Under the pieces are notes generated by a model. That model saw only the letters and a program-made list of their open reading frames with translations. It was not told the DNA's origin and searched no databases. The translations under genes were made by a program, and so were the position numbers. 10,910 nucleotides of DNA from JAXIHJ01 sp034189755 (GTDB taxonomy: Bacteria > Planctomycetota > Phycisphaerae > SM23-33). The stretch is taken from the NCBI GenBank assembly GCA_034189755.1, contig JAXIHJ010000043.1, positions 1 to 10,910 on the forward strand. The letters are read 5' to 3'. Below are positions 1-5,157 of the stretch, in pieces; the first letter of the stretch is position 1, and every line of letters begins with the position of its first letter.

Positions 1-1
1 G

Positions 2-757
2 ATTTCAGGCCGGGAGCTGTCGGCCCGCATACGCGCGCAACTGCGGCTGAAGGAATTAAACGAGAACTTGGCGGCTTCCCGTGCGGCGCTTCAGCAGTCG
101 CTTCGCCGTGAACGGGAGCTTCTGGCGAAGCTTCGCAGGGACAACGCCCATCTGCGCGTCCTGGCCACCACCGATCCGCTGACACACGCGCAGAACGTCA
201 GGGCGTTCCAGGACATCCTGGTCCACAGCTTCCGCGTCGCCAAGCGGTACGGCCAGACGCTCAGCCTGCTGATGATGGACGCGGACCACTTCAAGCTAAT
301 CAACGATTCCTTCGGCCATCCCAGCGGCGACTACGTACTGAAGGAACTGGCCGTCATCTTTACACAGTCCGTTCGGGAATCAGACGTGGTGGCCCGTATA
401 GGCGGCGAGGAGTTCGCCGTCATACTGCCCGACGCCGACAACGAACAGGCCGCCGCATTCGCAGAGCGAATCCGCGCGGAAGTCTATGCCAGAAAGTTCA
501 TCGTCTTCAAAAAGCACATTCACGTTACGATATCAATCGGCTCGGCTACGTATCCGTCCGACGCCGAAATTACCGACCCTGAAATGCTGATGTACTTCGC
601 CGACCAGGCGTTGCTGTACGCCAAAGAAGCTGGCCGCGACCGCGTGGTAAGGGTATGCGACCTGGACATGTCCGTCCGGCGGCGCATGCGGCACCAGTAT
701 CTCCAGCCGCCATGGACCGGCCAGGACGTGCCCGAATTGCAGCCCGCCATGGAGTAA
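2..757 (+). CDS. Response-regulator diguanylate cyclase (REC-GGDEF), 5' partial
   Basis: The frame is open from the first bases, so the start lies upstream of the window. The first visible residues (RELSARIRAQLRLKELNENL) look like the last helix of a receiver domain, as in PleD-type proteins. They run into a short coiled linker and then a full GGDEF domain. The domain has DHFKLINDSFGH (metal and substrate side), GGEEF at 401-415 (the active-site signature) and RESD at 374-385. RESD sits five residues before the signature, the position of the inhibitory I-site that binds c-di-GMP. The entry motif reads TTDPLTHAQNVRAF instead of the usual TDxLTGLxNRRxF. By family knowledge it should make c-di-GMP from two GTP under control of a phosphorelay and be subject to product inhibition. 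The receiver Asp is outside the window. The GGDEF assignment is very secure; the REC part is inferred from about 20 residues. Confidence 0.93.
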   Translation: MSGRELSARIRAQLRLKELNENLAASRAALQQSLRRERELLAKLRRDNAHLRVLATTDPLTHAQNVRAFQDILVHSFRVAKRYGQTLSLLMMDADHFKLINDSFGHPSGDYVLKELAVIFTQSVRESDVVARIGGEEFAVILPDADNEQAAAFAERIRAEVYARKFIVFKKHIHVTISIGSATYPSDAEITDPEMLMYFADQALLYAKEAGRDRVVRVCDLDMSVRRRMRHQYLQPPWTGQDVPELQPAME

Positions 758-759
758 TA

Positions 760-805
760 CCATCGCCAATTAATTATCGCGATGGCGGCTAGTTAATGCC
801 TAGCC
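760..805 (+). terminator. Two adjacent hairpins after the diguanylate cyclase gene
   Basis: Two bases after the stop codon there is a perfect 7-bp inverted repeat, CCATCGC (760-766) with GCGATGG (779-785), around an AT-rich 12-nt loop. It is followed at once by a perfect 6-bp repeat, GGCTAG (787-792) with CTAGCC (800-805), around a 7-nt loop. There is no T-run after either stem, so they are not canonical intrinsic terminators. They may stabilise the mRNA 3' end or act with Rho. The remaining bases to 933 show no gene. Confidence 0.35.
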
Positions 806-867
806 ACCCGCCTGAGCATAGTTGCTTTGCCCTCTCGAAAGATTCCAGAATTTTCTGTAAACGAGTG

Positions 868-898
868 TTGCAGTGTAGGTAATACAATGTAATAATAC
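868..898 (+). promoter_or_regulatory. Possible sigma-70-like promoter for the 934-1918 genes
   Basis: TTGCAG at 868-873 could be a -35 element. The AT-rich run after it offers -10 candidates at 890-895 (TAATAA, 16-bp spacer), 892-897 (ATAATA, 18 bp) and 893-898 (TAATAC, 19 bp). The site is about 40 bp before the start of the small zinc-knuckle gene. The match is loose, and this is a proposal only. Confidence 0.25.
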
Positions 899-933
899 TG
901 CTGTCCGGGACGTGTCATAGCGGGAAAGGAAAA

Positions 934-1200
934 ATGACCAAAAGAAAGCTCAAGGCGGAAATCATTACGTTCAAGGCGGACGAATCTTTGCTGCGGGCGA
1001 TAAGTGGAGTGCCCAACCGCTCGAAGTTTATTCGTGAAGCGGTCCTAGCTGCACTCGATAACGCCTGTCCCGTCTGTGGGGGCACAGGGGTTTTGACGCC
1101 TAATCAGAAAAGGCACTGGCAGGAATTCGCCGCTGATCACTTCCTGACCGAATGCAACAGGTGCCACGAATTTCGGCTGGTATGTTCCAGAAACAAGTAA
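934..1200 (+). CDS. Small ribbon-helix-helix protein with a C-terminal zinc-knuckle
   Basis: An 88-residue protein. Residues 7-42 look like a ribbon-helix-helix (Arc/MetJ/CopG) DNA-binding fold: a short strand (AEIITFKADESL), a helix, then a second helix starting NRSKFIREAVLAAL. The C-terminal half has CPVCGGTG at 45-52 and CNRC at 74-77, two CxxC pairs that could hold one zinc ion. H61, H69, H78 and C84 are further possible ligands. CPVCGGTG resembles a DnaJ-type zinc repeat, but only one pair of knuckles is present. The start is supported by a purine-rich GGGAAAGGA just upstream. The pseudopilin-like gene follows after 22 bp on the same strand, so co-transcription is likely. By fold it would be a dimeric regulator whose binding could depend on zinc or redox state; its target is unknown. 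I do not recognise a named family. Confidence 0.8.
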   Translation: MTKRKLKAEIITFKADESLLRAISGVPNRSKFIREAVLAALDNACPVCGGTGVLTPNQKRHWQEFAADHFLTECNRCHEFRLVCSRNK

Positions 1201-1222
1201 CGGACTGATAGAGAAGTTTTAC

Positions 1223-1918
1223 ATGCTTCCGCCGACGCCATCAGGGGTTTCCAGACGCAACGCGTTCACATTAATCGAACTTTTAGTGGTCATTGCCATC
1301 ATCGCCCTGTTGGTTTCCATACTGCTGCCCTCGCTCAACAAAGCCAGGGAGTTGGCGCGAGAAGCGAAGTGCAGCGTGCACATGAAATACATGGGGCACG
1401 GCTTGATGTTCTACGCGGCCGACTGTAACGATTATTTCCCGGTCGTCCACGGAGATGATTACGAAAACCCCTTGCCGCCGGAGCAGGAATGGTGGCAGTA
1501 TCTTTTGCCGTTCGGCTTTGAGCGTGAGAACATGGTCTGCCCGTCCGATCCGCACGGAGATGAGGAGGTGGACGATCCTTTCAATCCGGGCCTGAAGAGG
1601 AAAATCGACAGCTACATCTTCAACGGGATGTTCGCGTTCGCAAAGAGGCACGACGAGGTGGATCACCCCGGCGAGAGGATTGTCGTCTCCGAGCGGGCCG
1701 ACGAGGGCGGCGCGCTGGTTCACCAGGGCTACCCCGCCTGGAAAGCGCAATCCGTCTGGGAAGGGCTGATCAAGAAGGACCGGCACGGCGATACGTCTAA
1801 CTACCTGCTGGCCGACTGGTCCGTCCGTCCGATGAGCTGGGTACAGACCATCGGCGACGGCACGGACGAGCAGGACATGCACTACGTGCTGAGCTTCGAC
1901 CCGCCGCAGCCGCGCTAA
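1223..1918 (+). CDS. Prepilin-type N-terminal cleavage/methylation protein (type II pseudopilin-like)
   Basis: A 231-residue protein with a short basic leader (SRRNA) and then FTLIELLVVIAIIALL, the class III signal of type IV pilins and type II secretion pseudopilins. Cleavage is expected between A14 and F15, leaving the key Glu at mature position 5 (E19). Alanine replaces the usual Gly before the cut, which is common in the Planctomycetota versions. The hydrophobic helix runs to about residue 36 (SILLPSLNKARE). The rest is a soluble head with cysteines at C40, C58 and C106. Near the C-terminus, RHGDTSNYLLADWSV is a variant of the histidine-to-DG motif seen in these families. Its role is unknown beyond being an inner-membrane or periplasmic pseudopilin-like protein; such genes are present in many copies in Phycisphaerae. 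The maturing enzyme would be a GspO/PilD-type peptidase. The gene meets the convergent glycosylase gene tail to tail, the two stop codons sharing two bases. Confidence 0.88.
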   Translation: MLPPTPSGVSRRNAFTLIELLVVIAIIALLVSILLPSLNKARELAREAKCSVHMKYMGHGLMFYAADCNDYFPVVHGDDYENPLPPEQEWWQYLLPFGFERENMVCPSDPHGDEEVDDPFNPGLKRKIDSYIFNGMFAFAKRHDEVDHPGERIVVSERADEGGALVHQGYPAWKAQSVWEGLIKKDRHGDTSNYLLADWSVRPMSWVQTIGDGTDEQDMHYVLSFDPPQPR

Positions 1919-2616
1919 TAACCACTGCTGCCTGCCTCGGCATCGTGTGGAAATTCTTCCAGCGGGCAGTCGGCGCAGCGTGCGGCGGGGCGGCAGAAAC
2001 TCTTACCGACGGCTACAAGCTGGGCGTGATAATCGTTCCAGAGTTCAACGTCGTCCGGCAGCGACGATTCGAACAGATCCTTGATGGTTTCGTAGTCGTC
2101 TTCCGGCCCGATCAGCCCGTGCCGCAGCAGTATGCGGTGCGTGTAGGCGTCCACTACGAAAGAGAGTTTGCCGGCTGCGTAGAGAATGATGCTGTCGGCC
2201 GTCTCTCGCCCGACGCCGTTTATCGAAAGCAACTCCAGCCTCAATGTCGAGACACTGCGATCGAGAAACGCCTCGATGTCGTCGCCGAAACCTTCATGGA
2301 CGTGCGCGATGAAGTTTTTCAGTCTCTTTGCTTTAACATTGAAGTAACCCGCGGGCCTGATTAACTCCGCTAATTCCGCTTGCGGCTTGGCATGAAGTTC
2401 CAGGACACTCATGCAATCGGCGGCGTTCAGATTTCGGATCGCCTTCTCGACGTTCTGCCAGTTGGTGTTCTGTGTGAGTATTGCCCCGACGCAGATTTCC
2501 AGCGGCGTGTTGCCTGGCCTGTCCGCCCCGCAGGTGGTGGGCCACCAGCCCTGATTACCCCATCGCCGCCGCATGGCATCGTACATGTTCATCAAGGTTT
2601 GGGATGTCTTCGACAT
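1915..2616 (-). CDS. Endonuclease III-related HhH-GPD DNA glycosylase (COG2231/MagIII-like)
   Basis: A 233-residue protein of the helix-hairpin-helix GPD superfamily, which excises damaged bases in base excision repair. QGWWP at 22-26 and GAILTQNTNWQNVEKA at 44-59 are typical of the endonuclease III-related COG2231 group. The hairpin is INGVGRETADSI (132-143), and the catalytic Asp is D156 in VDAYTHRIL. Position 138 is Glu where Escherichia coli Nth has the Schiff-base Lys120. The 18-residue spacing to the catalytic Asp is kept, so this should be a monofunctional glycosylase without lyase activity. Helicobacter MagIII, a 3-methyladenine glycosylase, belongs to the same branch. The iron-sulphur site is incomplete: C208, C214 and C217 are present and the expected fourth Cys is replaced (PLEEFP). 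I chose the start at 2616 because family homology begins soon after it; the longer reading frame runs into the transporter gene upstream. The ribosome binding site is weak. It lies 68 bp after the transporter, probably co-transcribed. Confidence 0.87.
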   Translation of the reverse strand: MSKTSQTLMNMYDAMRRRWGNQGWWPTTCGADRPGNTPLEICVGAILTQNTNWQNVEKAIRNLNAADCMSVLELHAKPQAELAELIRPAGYFNVKAKRLKNFIAHVHEGFGDDIEAFLDRSVSTLRLELLSINGVGRETADSIILYAAGKLSFVVDAYTHRILLRHGLIGPEDDYETIKDLFESSLPDDVELWNDYHAQLVAVGKSFCRPAARCADCPLEEFPHDAEAGSSGY

Positions 2617-2684
2617 TCGCCGAAGTATATGGAACGGACGCCAAAAGGTAAACCGTTGTACGAGACCTTCGTGCTGCTGAGGAC

Positions 2685-3554
2685 TTACAAGGTTCTTGCG
2701 GGCATGGACCGCAAGGCCCAGACAGCACCGGTAATCACCAGGGGGCAGGCTGCGTAGAATGTCCACTGCGGCGCCTCGGCCAGCAGGAAGAACGCCATGA
2801 CGCCGGAGAAGATAAACTGTCCCAGGTTGGCGACACTGACGGCCTGGCCGCGAATGTGCCTCATGCAATAGTTCATAATCGAATGGCCCATCACCGTCGG
2901 CACTATGCCGAGAGCGCCGGCCAGCATCAGGTCCTGCGACGATTCAACCGCCAGCGGGCTGGTGAAGAACAAAGACGCCGCGAAGCAAACCAGCCCCGCC
3001 ACGGCGTACAGGGGCACCACGTAAAGCCAGACTGTCGGGAAATCGCGGTTTCGCCGGCCCATCGCCAGGTATACCGCCAGCAGTAGCATCGAGGCGAAGC
3101 AGACCACGTCGCCCAGGAAGTTCCCGGTCCCGCCGTGGTAATCCGCCCCGGCCAGTACGGCTACGCCCGCCATCGCCACTATCGTGGCAAGGCCCTCGCC
3201 TCGGGTAAGCCTCTCGCGGACCAGCAGGTACAGCAGAAACGGCATGACGACCGGGACCATGTTGACGATCAGCGCGGCGTTGGCCGCCAGCGTCATCCGG
3301 GCGCCGATAATCCACAAGGTGAAGTGCGCCGCCAGCAACACGCCCGGCAGTAATGACTTTCGAAGCTCCGCCAGGCCGTAACGGTTGCGATGCCGACGCA
3401 GGTCGCGCAGGAACAATGGTGCCAGCACCAGTGCGGCTACTATCAGCCGATACGCCGCCAGCAGCACCGGGTGAATGCCGCAGACCTTGATGAAAATCAC
3501 GGCCGTCGAGCATGCGAAGACACCGAAGATCAGAAGCAGTATTAGCCAGGCCAT
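2685..3554 (-). CDS. EamA/DMT-family membrane transporter
   Basis: A 289-residue, very hydrophobic protein with about ten predicted membrane helices arranged as two similar halves, the form of EamA (drug/metabolite transporter) proteins. The first half starts AWLILLLIFGVFACSTAVIFI and includes the typical LLAAYRLIVAALVLAPL and NAALIVNMVPVVMPFLLYLL. The second half includes GIVPTVMGHSIMNYCMRHI and ends with QFIFSGVMAFFLLAEAP and a last helix. The longer reading frame would start at 3737 inside tRNA-Ser(GGA) and adds only basic, unlike-family residues, so the start at 3554 (MAWLILLL) is preferred. The ribosome binding site is weak. Substrate is unknown; members export amino acids, metabolites or drugs. 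The glycosylase gene follows in the same direction. No clear promoter is visible upstream; TACAAT at 3606-3611 on this strand is a possible -10 without a good -35. Confidence 0.88.
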   Translation of the reverse strand: MAWLILLLIFGVFACSTAVIFIKVCGIHPVLLAAYRLIVAALVLAPLFLRDLRRHRNRYGLAELRKSLLPGVLLAAHFTLWIIGARMTLAANAALIVNMVPVVMPFLLYLLVRERLTRGEGLATIVAMAGVAVLAGADYHGGTGNFLGDVVCFASMLLLAVYLAMGRRNRDFPTVWLYVVPLYAVAGLVCFAASLFFTSPLAVESSQDLMLAGALGIVPTVMGHSIMNYCMRHIRGQAVSVANLGQFIFSGVMAFFLLAEAPQWTFYAACPLVITGAVWALRSMPARTL

Positions 3555-3661
3555 GTCTTGCCGATTGGAAACGGCCCAAGGTAACGTAGGAACCGCCCGT
3601 TGCAAATTGTAAATTAGCCTTTTTTTATTTTCCGTCGCGCAACCGGAGGGCCAGTGGGCGC

Positions 3662-3689
3662 TTGTACGTCGCATACGAACTGATATAGT
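3662..3689 (+). promoter_or_regulatory. Promoter of tRNA-Ser(GGA)
   Basis: TTGTAC (3662-3667) and TATAGT (3684-3689) are separated by 16 bp and end 15 bp before the first base of the tRNA. This is a good sigma-70-like match in the right place for a short-leader tRNA transcript. Confidence 0.55.
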
Positions 3690-3704
3690 AAGGCGCCTGT
3701 TCCA

Positions 3705-3789
3705 GGAGAGGTGCCGGAGTGGCCGATCGGGCGGCATTGGAAATGCCGTGTACCTTCGGGTACCGCGGGTTCGAATCCCGCCCTCTCCG
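3705..3789 (+). tRNA. tRNA-Ser (anticodon GGA)
   Basis: The cloverleaf is complete. The acceptor stem is GGAGAGG (3705-3711) with CCTCTCC (3782-3788), with G as discriminator base. The anticodon arm is CGGCA-TTGGAAA-TGCCG with anticodon GGA at 3739-3741. The long variable arm typical of class II serine tRNAs is GTACC-TTCG-GGTAC, and the T arm is GCGGG-TTCGAAT-CCCGC. CCA is not encoded and must be added. It reads UCC and UCU serine codons. A second serine tRNA lies in opposite orientation at 7863-7947. Confidence 0.98.
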
Positions 3790-3990
3790 TTTATAAGACG
3801 GGTTCCTGTACAGGCCCCTCTTCATGGCGGATATTTTCCGTTTTCGCTACCTAAGGCGCCGGCGAATCTGGCCGAAAATATGGGTGGGCCGGAAGCGGCG
3901 GCTCCGGGCTGGTGCAGCGGAAAGCCTCTGGCGGCCGCAGCGTTCTGGCCCTTTCTATAGAGTTACCGGGGGCAAGGGTCTTCAGGGCAG
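3790..3990. other. Intergenic stretch without a supported gene
   Basis: These 200 bases between tRNA-Ser(GGA) and the minus-strand RNA show no coding signal I accept. A plus-strand reading frame starting at 3824 is extremely Arg/Lys-rich, has no ribosome binding site and runs straight through the RNA hairpins. A palindrome CCTGTACAGG lies at 3805-3814. The 8-mer ATATTTTC occurs at 3831-3838, inverted at 3874-3881, and again at 4098-4105 beyond this stretch. That is notable in GC-rich DNA but of unknown meaning. Confidence 0.5.
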
Positions 3991-4036
3991 AAAAAAAAGG
4001 GCGACGCCTAGGCGGAGGGAGACCTTAGCATCGCCC
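3991..4036 (-). terminator. Intrinsic terminator of the candidate small RNA
   Basis: The minus-strand stem GGGCGAUGCUAAGG / CCUAGGCGUCGCCC closes a 10-nt loop. It is followed directly by U8 (the A-run at 3991-3998 on the plus strand). One A-A mismatch and two G-U pairs are tolerated. It has the classic form of a Rho-independent terminator. Confidence 0.7.
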
Positions 4037-4078
4037 GATGGCCACACCCTAAGGTGCAGGCGGAGGGAGACCTGCACC
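3991..4078 (-). ncRNA. Candidate small RNA with two identical anti-Shine-Dalgarno loops
   Basis: Read on the minus strand, two hairpins follow each other with the same 10-nt loop UCUCCCUCCG. The first has a perfect 8-bp stem (4053-4060 with 4071-4078). The second has a 14-position stem (3999-4012 with 4023-4036) followed by eight U (3991-3998). In the second stem, 13 of 14 positions pair on the minus strand, two of them as G-U. On the plus strand the same two positions would be C-A mismatches, so the structure favours minus-strand transcription. The linker is 16 nt. The 16-bp core AGGCGGAGGGAGACCT is repeated at 4010-4025 and 4058-4073. The 5' end is unknown; CATAAT at 4126-4131 on this strand could be a -10, giving an RNA of about 130 nt, but no good -35 is seen. 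The C-rich loops suggest a trans-acting RNA that blocks ribosome binding sites. I know no named family that it matches. Confidence 0.6.
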
Positions 4079-4162
4079 ACCATTGGAGTGCAGCGGGATA
4101 TTTTCTTGTCCTGCTTATTTATCGTATTATGCAGGCCGAAATCTTTAACGCATTTAGTCCGC

Positions 4163-4198
4163 CTGTGTGGTTGACACAGCTTTTGCCGCCTGTATACT
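4163..4198 (+). promoter_or_regulatory. Strong sigma-70-like promoter with an overlapping inverted repeat
   Basis: The consensus -35 TTGACA (4171-4176) and the near-consensus -10 TATACT (4193-4198) are 16 bp apart. This predicts a start near 4205 and a leader of about 85 nt for the lipoprotein gene at 4289. A 6-bp inverted repeat, CTGTGT (4163-4168) and ACACAG (4174-4179), is centred on the -35 element and could be an operator for a repressor. The promoter is well supported; the operator is a suggestion. Confidence 0.7.
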
Positions 4199-4288
4199 TT
4201 CGTTGTAATGAATCCTCCGGGCGACTTGGCATTCGAAGCCTGGTGCGATTAACATGGGGCTTTGTGCCCGTGGGAAAGGAGAATCACA

Positions 4289-4858
4289 ATGACGCACCTT
4301 AAGCTGGTTGCATCGCTACTGGCGATAGTCATCGGCCTGTTTGCCCTCACCGGATGCGTACGCAAGTCTGAGTATAACGCAACGGTTATCGAGCTGGCCC
4401 AGTGCCGGGAAGAACTCGCTGAGACAATGGCCGACCTGAAAACCACCAGCGACAAATTATCGAAGACGAAGACGCTTTTGACCGAAACCCTGACGACCCT
4501 GCGTGATGCCCAGGCGGCCCATACCAGCGAGAAGCAGACTCTTCAAGATCAGATTCAGGCCACGAAGGCCAAAAACGCCGAACTCTCAGACCAGCTCGCC
4601 AAGCTCGGCAAAGCCGGCGCCGCGGCGACTAAAGAGGCCCAGGCCGCCAAGCGGAACAACCAGAAGCTCAACGCCGAGCTGAAAAAGATGACCGAGGCCC
4701 AGGTCGCCCTGCAAAAACAGCTTGCCGACCGTGGGGCGACAATCGCGGAGCTCCAGGGCAAGGTCCGTCAACTGGAAGCCCAGATTGCAGAGCTGGAACA
4801 GCAACAGAAGAAGGCCTCCGTTAAAGGCGATAAAAAAACCCGCAAAATTCAAGAGTAG
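4289..4858 (+). CDS. Coiled-coil lipoprotein of unknown function
   Basis: A 189-residue protein with a lipoprotein signal peptide: short basic N-terminus (MTHLK), hydrophobic core, and lipobox LTGC with the lipidated cysteine at C23. The mature part is almost wholly a predicted coiled coil (about residues 30-172), rich in Ala, Lys, Glu and Gln in heptad spacing, with repeats such as AELSDQLAKL, AELKKM, VALQKQLA and IAELQGKVRQLEAQIAELEQQ. It ends in a basic tail (KGDKKTRKIQE). The start at 4289 is fixed by the strong ribosome binding site GGGAAAGGAG (4272-4281); a longer start at 4262 would destroy the signal peptide. It probably sits in the periplasm anchored by lipid, as a spacer or scaffold between envelope layers. 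No family is recognised. It is driven by the promoter at 4171-4198 and probably shares its mRNA with the cysteine-rich gene downstream. Confidence 0.85.
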   Translation: MTHLKLVASLLAIVIGLFALTGCVRKSEYNATVIELAQCREELAETMADLKTTSDKLSKTKTLLTETLTTLRDAQAAHTSEKQTLQDQIQATKAKNAELSDQLAKLGKAGAAATKEAQAAKRNNQKLNAELKKMTEAQVALQKQLADRGATIAELQGKVRQLEAQIAELEQQQKKASVKGDKKTRKIQE

Positions 4859-4939
4859 CTAAACATAAAGTGTGTTTCCTCGGCTTTTGCCGACAGATGT
4901 CGACACTGTTAAAGGGATATTTTTCCTAGGGAGAAAACT

Positions 4940-5071
4940 ATGTGCGACGAAGAGAAAAAATGCTGCCAGAAACCCGAAGAAGAAAAGAAGCCGGATGAAT
5001 GCTGCCCTGACAAGCCCAAGGAAGGTCAAGACGATGCCAAAGGGCCTTGTGAGTCGTCATGCGGCCAGTAG
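4940..5071 (+). CDS. Cysteine-rich 43-residue microprotein
   Basis: A short open frame starting MCDEEKKCCQ and ending CESSCGQ. It has seven cysteines in 43 residues (C2, C8, C9, C21, C22, C37, C41), including two CC pairs. The rest is almost all Lys, Glu, Asp, Pro and Gly, with no hydrophobic core, signal peptide or membrane segment. A ribosome binding site (GGGAG at 4929-4933) is correctly spaced before the ATG, and an intrinsic terminator begins 31 bp after the stop. It lies 81 bp after the lipoprotein gene and is probably its operon partner. The layout of cysteine pairs in a charged, disordered chain suggests a metal-binding (metallothionein-like) or metal-buffering peptide, but this is inference from composition. 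I know no named family. Confidence 0.68.
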   Translation: MCDEEKKCCQKPEEEKKPDECCPDKPKEGQDDAKGPCESSCGQ

Positions 5072-5102
5072 TAGACGCAGCATGTAAATTGTGACGCTTT
5101 TA

Positions 5103-5138
5103 ATCGGGGTCGAACCGGCAGGTTCGGCCCCGATTTTT
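5103..5138 (+). terminator. Intrinsic terminator of the lipoprotein / microprotein unit
   Basis: A 14-bp stem, ATCGGGGTCGAACC (5103-5116) with GGTTCGGCCCCGAT (5121-5134), has one G-T pair, a GGCA loop, and a T-run to 5138. It lies between the convergent microprotein and acyl-activating enzyme genes. The minus-strand side has only TTAAAA after the stem, so it should act mainly on plus-strand transcripts. Confidence 0.9.
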
Positions 5139-5157
5139 CTTGCCCGGGTCATCGAGT

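Noticed and set aside
1283..1882. Long minus-strand open frame opposite the pseudopilin-like gene
   Set aside because: The plus-strand product has clear family motifs; the antisense frame has none and reflects GC-rich codon use.
2944..3579. Minus-strand open frame of 211 codons overlapping the EamA gene
   Set aside because: It is a shifted frame of the transporter gene, is Arg/Gly-rich and has no membrane helices or known motif.
3612..3631. T-rich run after the EamA start region as a plus-strand terminator
   Set aside because: No stem-loop precedes the T-run and no plus-strand gene ends there.
4010..4073. CRISPR-like repeat
   Set aside because: Only two copies, 16 bp long, each within a different hairpin, with no cas genes nearby.
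3824..4174. Plus-strand open frame of 116 codons after tRNA-Ser(GGA)
   Set aside because: Very Arg/Lys-rich without fold-like pattern, no ribosome binding site, and it runs through the hairpins and A-run of the minus-strand RNA.
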